Notes: a model not told the origin generated them from the sequence alone. A stretch of DNA of 64,000 bases from Luminiphilus syltensis NOR5-1B (GCF_000158175.1 NZ_DS999411.1:2339784-2403783), one strand, 5' to 3'. Positions 38,382 to 49,391 are shown, numbered from the stretch's first letter. A program made the numbers and translations.

Positions 38382-40994
38382 TCAGGCCACCTGGTCGATC
38401 TGTACCGCTGCAATCTGCTTGCCATCATCCGACAGCTTTTGATACTCGATGATCTGATCAAAGTTCATGTAGCGATAGATTTCAGCGGACATGGCGTTGA
38501 GCTTGCCCGCGAATTCCTGATACTCCTCAGGCGTCGGCAGACGACCGAGCAGTGAGCCAATCGCTGCGAGCTCAGCTGATGTGAGATACACATTGGCACC
38601 ATCGCCGAGTCGGTTAGGGAAGTTACGCGTAGAGGTCGAGAGCACCGTCGATTTTGGCGCCACCCGAGCCTGGTTGCCCATGCACAGCGAACACCCTGGC
38701 ATTTCGGTGCGAGCACCCGCCCGGCCGAATATCGAGTAATACCCTTCTTCCATGAGGAGGTATTCATCCATTCGGGTCGGAGGGCAGATCCACAGTTTGG
38801 TGGTAACCGGCGATCCGTGGGCCTCCAGTAATTTGCCCGCTGCGCGGAAGTGACCGATATTGGTCATGCAGCTACCAATGAACACTTCATCGACCTTGTC
38901 ACCGGCGACCTCGGACAACAGTCGGGCATCGTCGGGATCGTTGGGTGCGCAGACGATAGGTTCTTTGACATCCGCGAGGTCGATTTCGATGACTGCGGTA
39001 TATTCTGCGTCGGCATCGGCCTCGAGCAACTCGGGATTGGCAAGCCAGTCTTCCATTTTGCGGGCGCGACGCTCAAGGGTTCGCACGTCGCCGTAGCCTT
39101 CGCTGATCATGGAACGCAGCAGCACGATATTCGATCGCAGGTACTCGGCGATGGTTTCCTCGCCCAGTTTGATGGTGCATCCGGCGGCTGAGCGCTCGGC
39201 GGAGGCGTCGGACAGCTCAAAGGCCTGCTCAACCGTCAGCGAATCGAGTCCTTCAATTTCGAGGATTCGACCGGAGAAGATATTCTTCTTGCCCTTCTTG
39301 TCGGTGGTTAACAGGCCCTCCTGAATCGCGTAATAGGGAATGGCGTGAACCAGATCCCGCAACGTGATTCCCGGTTGTAACTCGCCTTTGAAGCGCACCA
39401 GCACGGATTCCGGCATGTCGAGGGGCATTACACCGGTAGCCGAGGCAAAGGCGACCAGGCCCGATCCTGCCGGGAATGAAATACCCATCGGGAATCGGGT
39501 GTGTGAATCGCCACCCGTACCGACGGTATCGGGAAGTAGCATGCGGTTCAGCCAGCTGTGAATAATGCCGTCACCGGGGCGCAGTGACACGCCGCCTCGC
39601 GTGCGAATAAAGTCTGGCAGGCTGTGCTGGGTGTCGATATCAACCGGCTTGGGGTACGCGGCGGTGTGACAGAAGGACTGCATGGTGAGATCCGCTGAGA
39701 AACCGAGACAGGCCAGGTCTTTGAGTTCGTCCCGGGTCATCGGTCCGGTCGTATCCTGGGAGCCCACGGTCGTCATCTTCGGCTCGCAGTAGGTCCCCGG
39801 ACGCACACCATCGGTGCCGCAGGCACGTCCCACCATTTTCTGGGCCAGGGTAAAGCCCGCGTCGCTGTCCTTGGGCTGCTCAGGAAGGCGGAACAGATCC
39901 GCTTCCGGAAGACCCAACGACTCGCGGGCTTTTGCAGTGAGACCGCGGCCTATAATCAGATTAATGCGACCTCCGGCGCGGACCTCATCGAGCAGGACCT
40001 GGGATTTAAGGCTGAACTCGGATAAAACCGCACCTGATTCGGACAGAATCTTACCGTCGTAGGGCCGGATTTCGATCACATCACCCATCGACAGGTCATC
40101 AACCGGCGCCTCGAAAACCAGTGCTCCGGCATCTTCCATGGTGTTGTAAAAAATCGGGGCGACCTTGCTACCGATACACACGCCGCCGGCACGCTTATTG
40201 GGTACGCCGGGAATGTCGTCGCCAAAGAACCAGAGTACGGAGTTTGTGGCTGATTTGCGCGACGAGCCGGTGCCCACAACATCGCCGACAAAAGCGACCG
40301 GCAGCTCGCCACCGCTAATTTTCTGGATTTGTTGCATCGGGCCGGTGTTGCCGGGATCGTCGGGAGTCAGGCCATCGCGCTCCATCTTGTACATCGCCAA
40401 TGCATGGAGCGGGATGTCGGGTCGGGACCAGGCATCGGGAGCGGGGGAGAGGTCGTCGGTGTTGGTTTCCCCCGTGACCTTGAAGACCACCATTTTGGTT
40501 GACTCCGGAACCGGCTTTCGACGTGTGAACCACTCGCCGTCAGCCCAGCTCTGAATAACGGCTTTGGCATTTTCACTACCGGCTTTCGCGAGTTCTTCAA
40601 CATCGTGAAAGGCATCAAACATGAGCAAGGTGTGCTTGAGTTCTTCCGCGGCCAAAGCACCCAGATCGGGGTCATTGAGAAGTCCAACCAGTGTTTCTAT
40701 GTTGTAGCCGCCGTGCATGTTGCCCAGTAACTTGATGGCATCTTCTTTGTCGATTAGCGGGCTCTCAGCCTCGCCGTTCAGAATAGCTGAGAGAAACCCG
40801 GCCTTCACGTACGCCGCCTCATCAACACCAGGGGGAACGCGGTTGGCGAGCAGGTCGAGCAGGGTGTCGGCTTCTCCGGCCGGGGGATCTTTCAGAAGGT
40901 CGACGAGTCCTGCGACCTGCTCAGCACTGAGCGGCTTGGGGGGGATGTTAAGCGCAGCGCGCTCGGCGACATGTTCGCGGTAGGCTTCCAGCAC
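38382..40994 (-). CDS. acnB: bifunctional aconitate hydratase 2 / 2-methylisocitrate dehydratase
   Basis: Citrate-isocitrate interconversion in the TCA cycle; the AcnB type also handles 2-methylisocitrate. 870 residues with a GTG start behind AAAGGAG. The AcnB-specific N-terminal HEAT-like domain and swivel domain ([13 protein letters not shown]) precede the catalytic core. The [4Fe-4S] cysteines are in [10 protein letters not shown] and CSLCMGNQ, and [14 protein letters not shown] is conserved. Length equals the family's. Single gene with its own terminator, divergent from the DUF1289 gene. Confidence 0.97.
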   Translation of the reverse strand: MLEAYREHVAERAALNIPPKPLSAEQVAGLVDLLKDPPAGEADTLLDLLANRVPPGVDEAAYVKAGFLSAILNGEAESPLIDKEDAIKLLGNMHGGYNIETLVGLLNDPDLGALAAEELKHTLLMFDAFHDVEELAKAGSENAKAVIQSWADGEWFTRRKPVPESTKMVVFKVTGETNTDDLSPAPDAWSRPDIPLHALAMYKMERDGLTPDDPGNTGPMQQIQKISGGELPVAFVGDVVGTGSSRKSATNSVLWFFGDDIPGVPNKRAGGVCIGSKVAPIFYNTMEDAGALVFEAPVDDLSMGDVIEIRPYDGKILSESGAVLSEFSLKSQVLLDEVRAGGRINLIIGRGLTAKARESLGLPEADLFRLPEQPKDSDAGFTLAQKMVGRACGTDGVRPGTYCEPKMTTVGSQDTTGPMTRDELKDLACLGFSADLTMQSFCHTAAYPKPVDIDTQHSLPDFIRTRGGVSLRPGDGIIHSWLNRMLLPDTVGTGGDSHTRFPMGISFPAGSGLVAFASATGVMPLDMPESVLVRFKGELQPGITLRDLVHAIPYYAIQEGLLTTDKKGKKNIFSGRILEIEGLDSLTVEQAFELSDASAERSAAGCTIKLGEETIAEYLRSNIVLLRSMISEGYGDVRTLERRARKMEDWLANPELLEADADAEYTAVIEIDLADVKEPIVCAPNDPDDARLLSEVAGDKVDEVFIGSCMTNIGHFRAAGKLLEAHGSPVTTKLWICPPTRMDEYLLMEEGYYSIFGRAGARTEMPGCSLCMGNQARVAPKSTVLSTSTRNFPNRLGDGANVYLTSAELAAIGSLLGRLPTPEEYQEFAGKLNAMSAEIYRYMNFDQIIEYQKLSDDGKQIAAVQIDQVA

Positions 40995-41175
40995 GATAAA
41001 ACTCCTTTGATCAAGCCAGTGGCATCGACCTGCACACGTACGGAGTGGTTACCGGCGCCTGCAGTGCCGAAAAACGGGGGTTTGTAATGTGTAGTATAGC
41101 TCGCGTCCGGATTTGTCGATACCTTTGCGCGTTGATACCGTGCATTCACAGACGCCATACCCTAGACTTTCGGGC

Positions 41176-41691
41176 ATGACAGATGAGGCGGCAAACAGGG
41201 GTATGGAGGGGCCAAGACCGCGGGTCCGCACGCCCTGTATCGGCGTGTGCTCGACGGGTATCGGCGACACCGTTTGTCGCGGCTGCAAGCGCTTTAGTCA
41301 TGAAGTTATCGATTGGAACGCCTATTCCGAAGCCGAAAAGACGATTGTTGATCGCCGACTGGCCGCATTTCTCGCCACCTGCGTGGCGAACAAGTTCAGG
41401 ATCCTGGATCGGTCGTTGCTGGAGTGGCAGTTGTCGGTCCAATTGGTGCGGCATAACCCCGACCACGACCCTTACTGCTGGTTATTTGCCCTGTTAAAAG
41501 CGGGCGCAAGCCAAATCGATGACCCCGAGGCCTTTGGCTTTGAAGTGCTTCCCGAGTGGCACTCGTGTTCGCTGGGCGAGCTTCGTGATCGCATCGATCA
41601 TGAGTTCTGGCTGTTGTCGGTGGCTCACTATGAGCGCTATCTGGCTACGCCCGATCTGTTTCGCGATGCGGAGGGTGCGGCATGGGTGTAG
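41176..41691 (+). CDS. DUF1289 domain protein with C-terminal extension
   Basis: 171 residues from ATG 41176; an upstream start at 41113 adds a non-conserved leader. Residues about 15-60 are the DUF1289 cysteine motif (TPCIGVCSTG, VCRGCKRFSHEVIDW), likely a metal- or cluster-binding knuckle. The remaining 110 residues are helical with Trp/His-rich segments (RHNPDHDPYCWLFALLKAG), which I cannot assign. The last 10 bp overlap miaE, so it is co-translated with that tRNA hydroxylase. Confidence 0.82.
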   Translation: MTDEAANRGMEGPRPRVRTPCIGVCSTGIGDTVCRGCKRFSHEVIDWNAYSEAEKTIVDRRLAAFLATCVANKFRILDRSLLEWQLSVQLVRHNPDHDPYCWLFALLKAGASQIDDPEAFGFEVLPEWHSCSLGELRDRIDHEFWLLSVAHYERYLATPDLFRDAEGAAWV

Positions 41692-42338
41692 ATATCGCGC
41701 CCGTACTCGAATTTCTGCCCTGCCCTACGCCCAAGGCGTGGGTTGATACTGCGGTACAGCACCTTGATGTACTGCTGATCGATCATGCCAACTGTGAAAA
41801 AAAGGCCGCCGCGTCGGCGATGGCGCTACTCAATCGGCATACCGACCAGCCTGTGTTGTTGAACAAAATGTCCCGGCTGGCGCGGGAGGAGCTGCGTCAT
41901 TTTGAGCAGGTCCTCAAGATTATGGCGCGTCGGCACATTGACTATGTCCCGCTAACGGCTGCGCGCTACGCGGCCTCGCTGCGACGCCTGGTCCGCGCGG
42001 AAGAACCCTCGCGTCTGGTCGATACGCTGCTGATTGGTGCATTGATCGAGGCGCGCTCCTGCGAGCGGTTTGCCGCATTGATTCCCGCGCTGGACGTGGA
42101 ACTGGCCGACTTCTATGAGTCGCTTCTGAAATCCGAGGCGCGGCATTTCATGGATTATCTGTCGCTGGCAGAGGGGCTGACGACTAAGGAAGAGGTTGCT
42201 CAGCGGCTCGAAACACTGCGGGTATTGGAGCAGTCACTCATAGAGGGTGCAGACAACGAGTTTCGCTTTCACAGCGGAGTGCCCGCCACAACAGCAGCAT
42301 TAACTGCCGATATCGAACTTCTCGAGGCTCAGGCCTGA
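41682..42338 (+). CDS. miaE: tRNA-(ms2io6A37) hydroxylase
   Basis: O2-dependent diiron enzyme that hydroxylates the isopentenyl group of ms2i6A37 in tRNA. 218 residues. Ferritin-like helices carry the iron ligands: Glu in NCEKKAAASAM, ExxH in REELRHFEQ, Glu in LIEARSCERF and ExxH in KSEARHFMDYL. Length matches the family. Its 3' end overlaps the convergent lpxH by 39 bp. Confidence 0.94.
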   Translation: MGVDIAPVLEFLPCPTPKAWVDTAVQHLDVLLIDHANCEKKAAASAMALLNRHTDQPVLLNKMSRLAREELRHFEQVLKIMARRHIDYVPLTAARYAASLRRLVRAEEPSRLVDTLLIGALIEARSCERFAALIPALDVELADFYESLLKSEARHFMDYLSLAEGLTTKEEVAQRLETLRVLEQSLIEGADNEFRFHSGVPATTAALTADIELLEAQA

Positions 42339-43016
42339 GTCCCTCGCGCGCAGGCACCAACCGAGTTCCAGCCAGTCTCCAAGAACCCACCGATCGCCCC
42401 TATCCACGCGGTGGTGGGCCGGACGGTGGGTATGGCCGTGGATCAGTCGCGTAACGCCGGCGGTTTCCATGGCGGCGTTAACGGCACTGTGGGTTACGTC
42501 CATAATATCTTCGGCCTTATTGCTGCCAGCGTCACGGCTCATTGCACGGAGCGATTGTGCAAGCTGTCGCCGCTCCTCGAGTGGTTTTGCGAGTACCGGT
42601 TGTTGCCATTGTGGCTGGCGCGATTGGGCGCGGAACGCCTGATAGTCGATATCCTCGGTACACAGTGAATCACCATGCATTAGCAGTGTGGGTTCGCCGC
42701 CGATGTTGTGCACGGTGGGATCCTCAAGCAGCGTGGCACCGCAGCGCCCGGCGTAATACGGGCCCATCAGGAAATCGCGGTTGCCGACCATGAAAAACAG
42801 GGCCGGACCGTTATCGCTGTAGGCTTTGAATCGGTCGGCGACGCGTTCGGCGAGTGGTGTGTCGTCGTCATCGCCGATCCAGACTTCGAACAGGTCCCCG
42901 AGCACATACAGGGCGTTCGCTTTCTGCTCGCGATGCAAAAAATCGGTGAGGGCCTGTTCGACAGCGGGATGCTCCTCGCTGAGGTGCAGATCACTGATAA
43001 ACAGGCATTCGCTCAC
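42300..43016 (-). CDS. lpxH: UDP-2,3-diacylglucosamine diphosphatase
   Basis: Fourth step of lipid A synthesis, making lipid X. 238 residues, calcineurin-like phosphoesterase with the metal ligands in FISDLHLS, LGDLFEVWIGDDD, GNRDFLMG and HGHTHRPAHH. Five bases separate it from the upstream ppiB stop, as in Pseudomonas (ppiB-lpxH). Its last 13 codons are antisense to the end of miaE. Confidence 0.95.
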   Translation of the reverse strand: MSECLFISDLHLSEEHPAVEQALTDFLHREQKANALYVLGDLFEVWIGDDDDTPLAERVADRFKAYSDNGPALFFMVGNRDFLMGPYYAGRCGATLLEDPTVHNIGGEPTLLMHGDSLCTEDIDYQAFRAQSRQPQWQQPVLAKPLEERRQLAQSLRAMSRDAGSNKAEDIMDVTHSAVNAAMETAGVTRLIHGHTHRPAHHRVDRGDRWVLGDWLELGWCLRARDSGLSLEKFDIGS

Positions 43017-43021
43017 CGTAG

Positions 43022-43531
43022 TCAGTCGTCAAGAACGGTAATGGACTCAATGATGACAGCTTCCACAGGCACGTCCTGATGACCCGCCTTATTGCCGGTT
43101 TTAACGTCGCGAATCTTGTCGAGTACCGCATCACCTTCGGTGACGGCACCAAACACGGCGTAGCCCCAGCCCTGCATGGTCTTGCCGGTGTGGTTGAGAA
43201 AATCATTGTTACCCACATTGATGAAGAACTGCGCTGTGGCGGAATGGGGATCGGTGGTTCGAGCCATTGCGATGGTACCCCGGTCGTTGGTGAGACCGTT
43301 GTCTGCTTCGTTCTCGATAGGTGCTTCGGCGGGTTTTTGCTGCATATCGCTGTCGAAGCCGCCGCCCTGGATCATGAAATTGTCGATGACCCGGTGGAAA
43401 ATCGTGCCGTCGTAAAAGCCGCTGCGGACGTAATTGAGGAAGTTTTCAACGGTTTTGGGTGCTTTTTCGCCGTCGAGCGATAACGTCAGGTCGCCAAAGG
43501 TGGTTTTCATGAGAATTCGGGTTGTGGACAT
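43022..43531 (-). CDS. ppiB: peptidyl-prolyl cis-trans isomerase B (cyclophilin)
   Basis: Cytosolic cyclophilin, 169 residues from ATG 43531, preceded by AGGGA at a 9-bp gap. ATG 43510 is an alternative start, and the 48-bp-longer reading lacks homology. Conserved: [26 protein letters not shown], and [16 protein letters not shown], which includes the usual active-site phenylalanines. No signal peptide, so PpiB rather than PpiA. Divergent from glnS. Confidence 0.94.
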   Translation of the reverse strand: MSTTRILMKTTFGDLTLSLDGEKAPKTVENFLNYVRSGFYDGTIFHRVIDNFMIQGGGFDSDMQQKPAEAPIENEADNGLTNDRGTIAMARTTDPHSATAQFFINVGNNDFLNHTGKTMQGWGYAVFGAVTEGDAVLDKIRDVKTGNKAGHQDVPVEAVIIESITVLDD

Positions 43532-43603
43532 GAGATTGATCCCTGGGTTGCGTGAGGGGGCGATATTAACGCGTCTCAACGGCTACGAAAACGGGTTTCC
43601 TGC

Positions 43604-43633
43604 TTAACCCCGATGGTGTAGTGCCGTTATACT
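43604..43633 (+). promoter_or_regulatory. probable sigma-70 promoter of glnS
   Basis: TTAACC, an 18-bp spacer, then TATACT (43628-43633), followed by the GC-rich GCGCGCC typical of stringently controlled promoters. It leaves a leader of roughly 20 bases before the glnS ATG. The -35 is only partly canonical. Confidence 0.55.
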
Positions 43634-43661
43634 GCGCGCCACTCTTTTTCAGGCAGCCGCA

Positions 43662-45317
43662 ATGGACACCCCGCGCAGTAATTTTCTGAAAACCCAGATA
43701 CAGGCCGATCTCGATGCTGGCCGGTCCGACTGCGTGGTCACTCGTTTTCCGCCCGAGCCGAACGGTTTTCTCCATATTGGCCACGCCAAGTCGATTTCGG
43801 TGAACTTTGGGCTGGCGGCGGAGTTTGGTGGTCAATGCCATCTGCGGTTTGACGATACGAACCCCGAGAAAGAGAACCAGATCTTTATCGACGCGATTCA
43901 GGAGGACCTCCGCTGGCTCGGTTACGAGTGGCATGGTGAGGTGCGTTTTGCATCGAGCTATTTCGAGCAGCTCTACCAATGGGCACTGGTATTGATTGAT
44001 GCCGGTAATGCTTATGTCTGTGATCTCGATGCGGAGGAAGCGAGGGCCTATCGGGGTACGCTTACCGAGCCGGGTAAAGACAGCCCTTATCGCGGGCGAA
44101 CCACCGCGGAGAACCGTGATCTGTTTCAGCGCATGCGCGCCGGTGAATTTGCCGATGGCGCCTGTGTGTTGCGTGCAAAAATTGATATGGCATCGCCGAA
44201 CATCAACCTGCGCGACCCCATACTCTACCGCGTTCGCCATGCGACTCATCATCAGACCGGCGATGACTGGCCGATCTATCCCACCTACGACTTTGCCCAT
44301 GGGCAGGAGGATGCGATTGAGGGGATTACCCACTCGATCTGCACGCTCGAATTTGAGGACCACCGGCCGCTGTACGACTGGTTGATCGAGCATTTGCCCG
44401 TGCCCCATCGCCCGCGGCAAATCGAATTCGCCCGGCTGAATACGTCCTACACCGTCACCAGCAAACGTAAACTCAAGCTATTGGTGGATTCAGGCACTGT
44501 TGACGGTTGGGATGACCCGCGAATGCCCACCGTCGCCGGGATGCGACGACGCGGTTATCCACCGGCGGCGATCCGACACTTTTGTGAGGAAGTGGGGACA
44601 TCGCGTTCCGATGGTATGGTCGATATGGCCATGCTTGAGCACGCCGTACGCGGGCACTTAAACGAAACTGCACCGCGGGCGTTTTGTGTATTGCGACCAC
44701 TCAAGGTGGTGCTCACCAATGTCGACGAGACGTCGGTACTACGCATCGCCAACCACCCCTCGGATGAATCTCTGGGACACCGCGAGGTGCCCTTTGGCCC
44801 GGAACTCTGGATTGATTCTGACGACTTTCGGGAGTCGGCGAATAAAAAGTACAAGCGGCTGGTTATCGGCAAGCGGGTGCGGCTGCGCGGGGCCTATGTT
44901 ATCGAGGCCGATCGTTGCGATACGGACAAGGCGGGAACCGTTACGACGGTCTATTGCCGCGTGATCGAAAATACCCTCGGTGAAGATCCCGGGGATGGCG
45001 TTAAACCCAAAGGGGTGATCCACTGGGTGGCGAGCCATGGCGCCGCGACGGCGGAGCTGAGACTCTATGATCGGCTGTTTAACGATGCCAACCCCGGTCG
45101 CGCCGAGGAGCTGTTGTCGGTAGTCAATACCGATTCTCTGGCGACGATTGTGGATGCCGTCATCGAGGAATCCCTGACAAACGCCGAGCCCGAGCAGGTA
45201 TTTCAGTTTGAGCGTGAGGGCTATTTTGTCGCCGATCGACATGCCCACAGTAACGCGACGCCGGTGTTTAACCTGACCATTGGGTTGCGCGATACCTGGG
45301 GTGGCGGCAATGGCTGA
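43662..45317 (+). CDS. glnS: glutaminyl-tRNA synthetase
   Basis: Class I synthetase, 551 residues. HIGH motif in [15 protein letters not shown]; the KMSKS equivalent is TSKRK ([10 protein letters not shown]). [10 protein letters not shown] and the beta-barrel anticodon-binding domain (GELWID... [27 protein letters not shown]) are conserved. The 3' end overlaps cysS by 8 bp. The order ppiB<>glnS-cysS is shared with Pseudomonas. Confidence 0.97.
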   Translation: MDTPRSNFLKTQIQADLDAGRSDCVVTRFPPEPNGFLHIGHAKSISVNFGLAAEFGGQCHLRFDDTNPEKENQIFIDAIQEDLRWLGYEWHGEVRFASSYFEQLYQWALVLIDAGNAYVCDLDAEEARAYRGTLTEPGKDSPYRGRTTAENRDLFQRMRAGEFADGACVLRAKIDMASPNINLRDPILYRVRHATHHQTGDDWPIYPTYDFAHGQEDAIEGITHSICTLEFEDHRPLYDWLIEHLPVPHRPRQIEFARLNTSYTVTSKRKLKLLVDSGTVDGWDDPRMPTVAGMRRRGYPPAAIRHFCEEVGTSRSDGMVDMAMLEHAVRGHLNETAPRAFCVLRPLKVVLTNVDETSVLRIANHPSDESLGHREVPFGPELWIDSDDFRESANKKYKRLVIGKRVRLRGAYVIEADRCDTDKAGTVTTVYCRVIENTLGEDPGDGVKPKGVIHWVASHGAATAELRLYDRLFNDANPGRAEELLSVVNTDSLATIVDAVIEESLTNAEPEQVFQFEREGYFVADRHAHSNATPVFNLTIGLRDTWGGGNG

Positions 45318-46695
45318 ACTGGCGCTTTACAACACGTTTTCGCGAAAAAAAGAGATTTTCACCCCGGCCGATCCTAACCGCGTGACTATGTACGTCTGCG
45401 GTCCCACGGTCTACAACCTCGCGCATATTGGCAATGCGCGGCCGGTGGTTGTGTTTGACACCCTGAACCGGGTGCTGCGGTCGCGCTACCCCAACGTGAT
45501 TTATGCGCGCAACATCACCGATATCGACGACAAGATCATCGAGGCGGCGCGCTCGGCGGGTACCGACATCAAGGATGTCACCGACGAGTTTACGGCCAAG
45601 TACCGCGAGGATATGGGCAATCTCAATACCCTAATTCCCGACATTGAGCCCCATGCCACCGACAATATCGGACCGATGCTCGACTTAATGGAGCGACTGC
45701 TGGCCGGCGACCATGCCTATGTCGCCGAAGGTCACGTTTTATTCGCCGTTGACTCCATGGCTGAATACGGACAGCTGAGCGGACGATCCCTCGACGATAT
45801 GCTTGCCGGCGCCCGCGTTGAAGTGGCGAGTTACAAGCGCCACCCCGGTGATTTTGTACTCTGGAAACCCTCGAGCGATGACGAGCCCGGCTGGGAGAGC
45901 CCCTGGGGTCGGGGACGTCCGGGTTGGCACCTCGAATGTTCGGCGATGATCAAAGCGCATCTGGGGGACACCATCGATATCCATGGCGGTGGTCGCGACC
46001 TGATATTTCCACACCATGAAAATGAACGTGCGCAGAGCTGCTGCGCCTATGGCGGTGAATTCGTACGCTACTGGATGCACAACGCATATCTCGACATGGA
46101 CGGTGAGAAGATGTCCAAGTCATTGGGTAACGTCCGGACCGTGCGCGAGTTGCTGCAAAGCTATCGCGGTGAAGTCCTGCGTTTTGCGTTGCTGTCTGCC
46201 CATTACCGCTCGGAGCTGACGTTTTCGGAATCCTTACTCGATAACGCCAAGTCGGCGCTGGACAGCTTCTACAGCGCACTGCGCCAAGTAGCTGATACGG
46301 CGCCTGAAGCAGTTGAGGCGAGTGAAACAGCGGTGGCGCAGGCTTTGCTCGATGATCTCAATACGCCCCAGGCGATCGCTGAGCTACATGCTGTGAGCAA
46401 GCGGTTGAATAAGGCCGAAGAAGCTGCCATTCCCAGATTGAAGGGCGAATTACTGGCCGCAGGTAAGTTGTTGGGACTGCTACAGCACGACCCGGTCGAC
46501 TGGCTGACCTCAGGCTTAAGCTCAGGATCGGGGGAGGGCCTCTCTGCCGACGAAATTGAGGGTCAAATTGCCGCGCGTGCCGCAGCAAAAGCCGACAAGG
46601 ATTTCGCTGCCGCCGATGCCATACGTGACGCGCTGGCCAGTGCCGGCATTGTGCTCGAGGACAGTGCGGCGGGCACGACCTGGCGCCGACAGTAG
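45310..46695 (+). CDS. cysS: cysteinyl-tRNA synthetase
   Basis: Class I synthetase, 461 residues from ATG 45310, which overlaps the glnS stop; a reading from 45280 adds ten non-family residues. HIGH-type HIGN follows the zinc-binding Cys in [15 protein letters not shown] is present as KMSKSLGN, and [11 protein letters not shown]-type residues (GWHLECSAM) and [10 protein letters not shown] supply other zinc ligands. It converges on folD with 2 bp between the stops. Confidence 0.97.
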   Translation: MAELALYNTFSRKKEIFTPADPNRVTMYVCGPTVYNLAHIGNARPVVVFDTLNRVLRSRYPNVIYARNITDIDDKIIEAARSAGTDIKDVTDEFTAKYREDMGNLNTLIPDIEPHATDNIGPMLDLMERLLAGDHAYVAEGHVLFAVDSMAEYGQLSGRSLDDMLAGARVEVASYKRHPGDFVLWKPSSDDEPGWESPWGRGRPGWHLECSAMIKAHLGDTIDIHGGGRDLIFPHHENERAQSCCAYGGEFVRYWMHNAYLDMDGEKMSKSLGNVRTVRELLQSYRGEVLRFALLSAHYRSELTFSESLLDNAKSALDSFYSALRQVADTAPEAVEASETAVAQALLDDLNTPQAIAELHAVSKRLNKAEEAAIPRLKGELLAAGKLLGLLQHDPVDWLTSGLSSGSGEGLSADEIEGQIAARAAAKADKDFAAADAIRDALASAGIVLEDSAAGTTWRRQ

Positions 46696-46697
46696 GT

Positions 46698-47549
46698 CTA
46701 GTCTTTCAGAAGAGCCTTCTCCCCTGACGCTACCGTTTGTTGAATCAGCGTGTTGATCGTCATCGGTCCGACGCCGCCCGGAACGGGTGTGACCGCGGAT
46801 GCGCGCGCAAGCAGGGGCCCGAGCTCAACGTCACCCACACCACCCGGATGATAGCCGGCATCGACGACCACGGCGCCATCTTTGACCCAGTCGGCCCTGA
46901 TGAATTCAGGTCGACCAACAGCGCCAACCAGCACATCGGCACGGGCGATATGGGCTTCAAGATCGCGGGTTCGTGAATGGCAGATCGTCACGGTTGCGTT
47001 TTCCTGCAGCATCATCATGGCCATTGGCTTACCGAGAATGGGGCTTCTGCCCACCACCACGGCGTGTTGACCGCTGAGATCGATGTCGTAATGCGCGAGC
47101 AGGCGCATAATGCCTTGCGGGGTTGCACAGCCATAGGCGGGCTCGCCCATACTCATGCGACCGAAGCCCAGGCAGGTGACACCGTCGACATCTTTCTCCA
47201 GCGCAATCATGTCAAAAGCGGCGCGCTCGTCGATGTGCGAAGGCACCGGATGTTGCAACAAAATGCCGTGCACGTCGGGGTTGTGGTTGAGGCTGTCGAT
47301 CTCACGCAGCAGGTCATTGGTTTTAATCGTGGCCGGGAGCTCGACCGCCATGGATTCCATGCCGACCCGGCGACAGGCATTGCCCTTCATCCGGACGTAA
47401 GTGGCCGATGCCGGGTCATCACCCACCAGTATCGTGGCGAGTATGGGCGTTTTGCCTGCAGACACCGATTTAAGTGTTTCCACGCGCTTGGCGAGGTCCC
47501 GCTCGGTGAGCTGGGCGACGTACTTGCCGTCGAGAGTCAACGCGGTCAT
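46698..47549 (-). CDS. folD: bifunctional methylenetetrahydrofolate dehydrogenase / cyclohydrolase
   Basis: Interconverts methylene-, methenyl- and 10-formyl-THF with NADP. 283 residues from ATG 47549, preceded by GGAG at an 8-bp gap; the six-codon longer form is less likely. Catalytic Lys is in [14 protein letters not shown], followed by [30 protein letters not shown] and [10 protein letters not shown]. Divergent from the tRNA-Pro gene. Confidence 0.96.
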   Translation of the reverse strand: MTALTLDGKYVAQLTERDLAKRVETLKSVSAGKTPILATILVGDDPASATYVRMKGNACRRVGMESMAVELPATIKTNDLLREIDSLNHNPDVHGILLQHPVPSHIDERAAFDMIALEKDVDGVTCLGFGRMSMGEPAYGCATPQGIMRLLAHYDIDLSGQHAVVVGRSPILGKPMAMMMLQENATVTICHSRTRDLEAHIARADVLVGAVGRPEFIRADWVKDGAVVVDAGYHPGGVGDVELGPLLARASAVTPVPGGVGPMTINTLIQQTVASGEKALLKD

Positions 47550-47645
47550 TGGGGGTGCTCCATTCACAAACTTCGGGCAGGGGACGGCATTGTCACCGGA
47601 AGCACCGCTGCTGTCGACGGTGCCACCCGCAACGGGGTGGTTTTG

Positions 47646-47674
47646 TTGCTAAGCGGGGGCAAAAACAGTATGCT
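47646..47674 (+). promoter_or_regulatory. promoter of the tRNA-Pro/tRNA-His unit
   Basis: TTGCTA (47646-47651), a 17-bp spacer and TATGCT (47669-47674), followed by GCGCGCCGCGC, a GC-rich discriminator as in stable-RNA promoters under stringent control. It would leave a leader of about 30 bases before tRNA-Pro. Confidence 0.7.
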
Positions 47675-47710
47675 GCGCGCCGCGCGGAACAGGGTTTGGT
47701 GGTTCCGTTA

Positions 47711-47787
47711 CGGGGTATAGCGCAGTCTGGTAGCGCGCCTGCTTTGGGAGCAGGATGTCGGGGGTTCGAATCCCTCTACCCCGACCA
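47711..47787 (+). tRNA. tRNA-Pro (anticodon TGG)
   Basis: 77 bases including an encoded CCA. The CGGGGTA/TACCCCG acceptor stem, the GGTTCGAATCC T-loop region and the anticodon loop CTTTGGGAG (TGG at the centre) all fold. First gene of a pair with tRNA-His, 86 bp apart. Confidence 0.98.
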
Positions 47788-47872
47788 CTTTTCAGGTTGG
47801 TGGGTGAGTTCTTTTCACCCGCTGACGCCTCCAGGGAGGCGGCGCTCGATGTGGCGCTCCGTAATGTTCAGT

Positions 47873-47949
47873 GGTGGCTGTAGCTCACCAGGTAGAGCAC
47901 CGGATTGTGACTCCGGAGGTAGCGGGTTCAAGACCCGTCAGCCACCCCA
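47873..47949 (+). tRNA. tRNA-His (anticodon GTG)
   Basis: 77 bases including the extra G(-1) opposite C73 that is specific to tRNA-His, and an encoded CCA. Acceptor GTGGCTG/CAGCCAC, anticodon loop TTGTGAC. No convincing terminator follows: CGCCC/GGGCG can pair downstream but lacks a U-run. The 234 bp to the aguA stop hold nothing else I can support. Confidence 0.98.
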
Positions 47950-48183
47950 TCTTCAATCGCCCTCGACAGGATCGGGCGTACTCCAACGGCCGGAAGCCCT
48001 TGGCGTTGCGGCTGCGATTGAGCGCCCTCGAGAATGCCTGCCACGGGCATCCCTCTGCGCATTTATCATCGAGCGACTCGTGCTCTGGATCCGCAGCTCT
48101 TTCTGCGTTACTACTTGGTGTACTCGAGAATTGGAGCACAGGGGGGGAGGCGCACATACCGGGGTTTACTGAGGCCGGGCGGG

Positions 48184-49290
48184 CTATTTTCCGATGCCGG
48201 CGTACTGCGGCTGGGTTATACAGGCAATATTGCCTCCTCCCAGCAGGATCTCGCGGGCGTTTTTTATGCCGATGACCTCGTGGTCGGGAAATAAGACCTG
48301 CAGCATTGCCTTAGCTGGCTCATCGTGTGGGTCATCGAATTCGGGAACGACAACCACCGTATTGCCAATGTAGTAGTTGATATAAGAGGCGCAGATTTTG
48401 GTACCCGCTGTGCGCTCGTGGGCGCCGGTGCCGACGTCCAATCCAGCGGCTTCTTCGGGTGTCCACTCGAGTGCTGTTGGCTGGTGGATGGTGTGAATTT
48501 TCAGCCGGCGGCCGCGCGCATCAGTCGCATGACTGAGAATGTTGTAGGCCTCCTGATAAATTTCATACTGGGGGTCCTCAAGATCATCGGTCCATTGCAA
48601 CAGGATTTCGCCTGGAGCGACCCAGCAGGCCAGATCGTCGATATGACCATCGGTTTCGTCGAACTTGCATCCACGGGGTAGCCATAGGATCTTCTCAACG
48701 CCCATGTACTCACGCAATTGCTCTTCTACCGCGGTCTTACCCAGATGACCATTTCGGTTTGGATTGAGTAAACACTGCTCCGTGGTGAGCAGAGTGCCCT
48801 CGCCATCGCATTGGATACCGCCCATTTCGGCAATGAGGCTGGACCGGTAGCGATCGAGATTTTCTATCTCGAGTATTTTTTGGGCGATCTGGTCGTCCTT
48901 GTCCCAGGGAAAGTAAAGTCCGTCATTCAGGCCACCATAAGCATTGAAGGTCCAGTCGGTACCACGAACCTCGCCTTTGTCGTTGACGAGAAACGCGCAG
49001 GCAGAGTCACGAAACCAGCTGTCGTTAGTGCTCATTTCAATGACGCGAATGTCCGTCGGAAGCCTATTCCTGGCATTGGCGTACTGGGCGGCGGATACGC
49101 ATACCGTGACGGGTTCGCTGCGAGCAATGGCCGCACAAATCTCTACCCAGACGTGCTGCGCGTTCTTCCCGCCGTTACGCCAGACATCCGGCCGCTCAGG
49201 CCAGCCCAGCCAGCAGCCGGACTTGGGTTCGAATTCGCCGGGCATCCGAAACCCGTCTTGCAGCGGCGTGCTCTCGAGGGTGCGTGACAT
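48184..49290 (-). CDS. aguA: agmatine deiminase
   Basis: Converts agmatine to N-carbamoylputrescine in polyamine synthesis or agmatine use. 368 residues. Catalytic residues of the guanidino-group fold are present: Asp in SWFRDSACAF, Glu in IAEMGGIQCDGEG, His and Asp in DGHIDDLACW, and nucleophile Cys357 near the C-terminus. The residue before Cys357 is Ala (GGGNIACITQ), where most relatives have His. No aguB is beside it. It lies 101 bp after an amidohydrolase gene on the same strand. Confidence 0.94.
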   Translation of the reverse strand: MSRTLESTPLQDGFRMPGEFEPKSGCWLGWPERPDVWRNGGKNAQHVWVEICAAIARSEPVTVCVSAAQYANARNRLPTDIRVIEMSTNDSWFRDSACAFLVNDKGEVRGTDWTFNAYGGLNDGLYFPWDKDDQIAQKILEIENLDRYRSSLIAEMGGIQCDGEGTLLTTEQCLLNPNRNGHLGKTAVEEQLREYMGVEKILWLPRGCKFDETDGHIDDLACWVAPGEILLQWTDDLEDPQYEIYQEAYNILSHATDARGRRLKIHTIHQPTALEWTPEEAAGLDVGTGAHERTAGTKICASYINYYIGNTVVVVPEFDDPHDEPAKAMLQVLFPDHEVIGIKNAREILLGGGNIACITQPQYAGIGK

Positions 49291-49391
49291 GTAGATTCCT
49301 GTGTTTGCCTATGTTGAACGTTGGATTCTTGCCAACCCTAGTGAGTCCGCAACTATTGCTAAATACAACAGGTGGAAATAGTTTTCACGTT

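Noticed and set aside
41093-41122. Possible acnB promoter around TATACT
   Set aside because: The -10 is good, but no acceptable -35 lies 16-18 bp upstream on the minus strand.
47549-48275. Open frames spanning the tRNA-Pro and tRNA-His genes
   Set aside because: They overlap two well-folded tRNAs and have no protein similarity; chance open frames.
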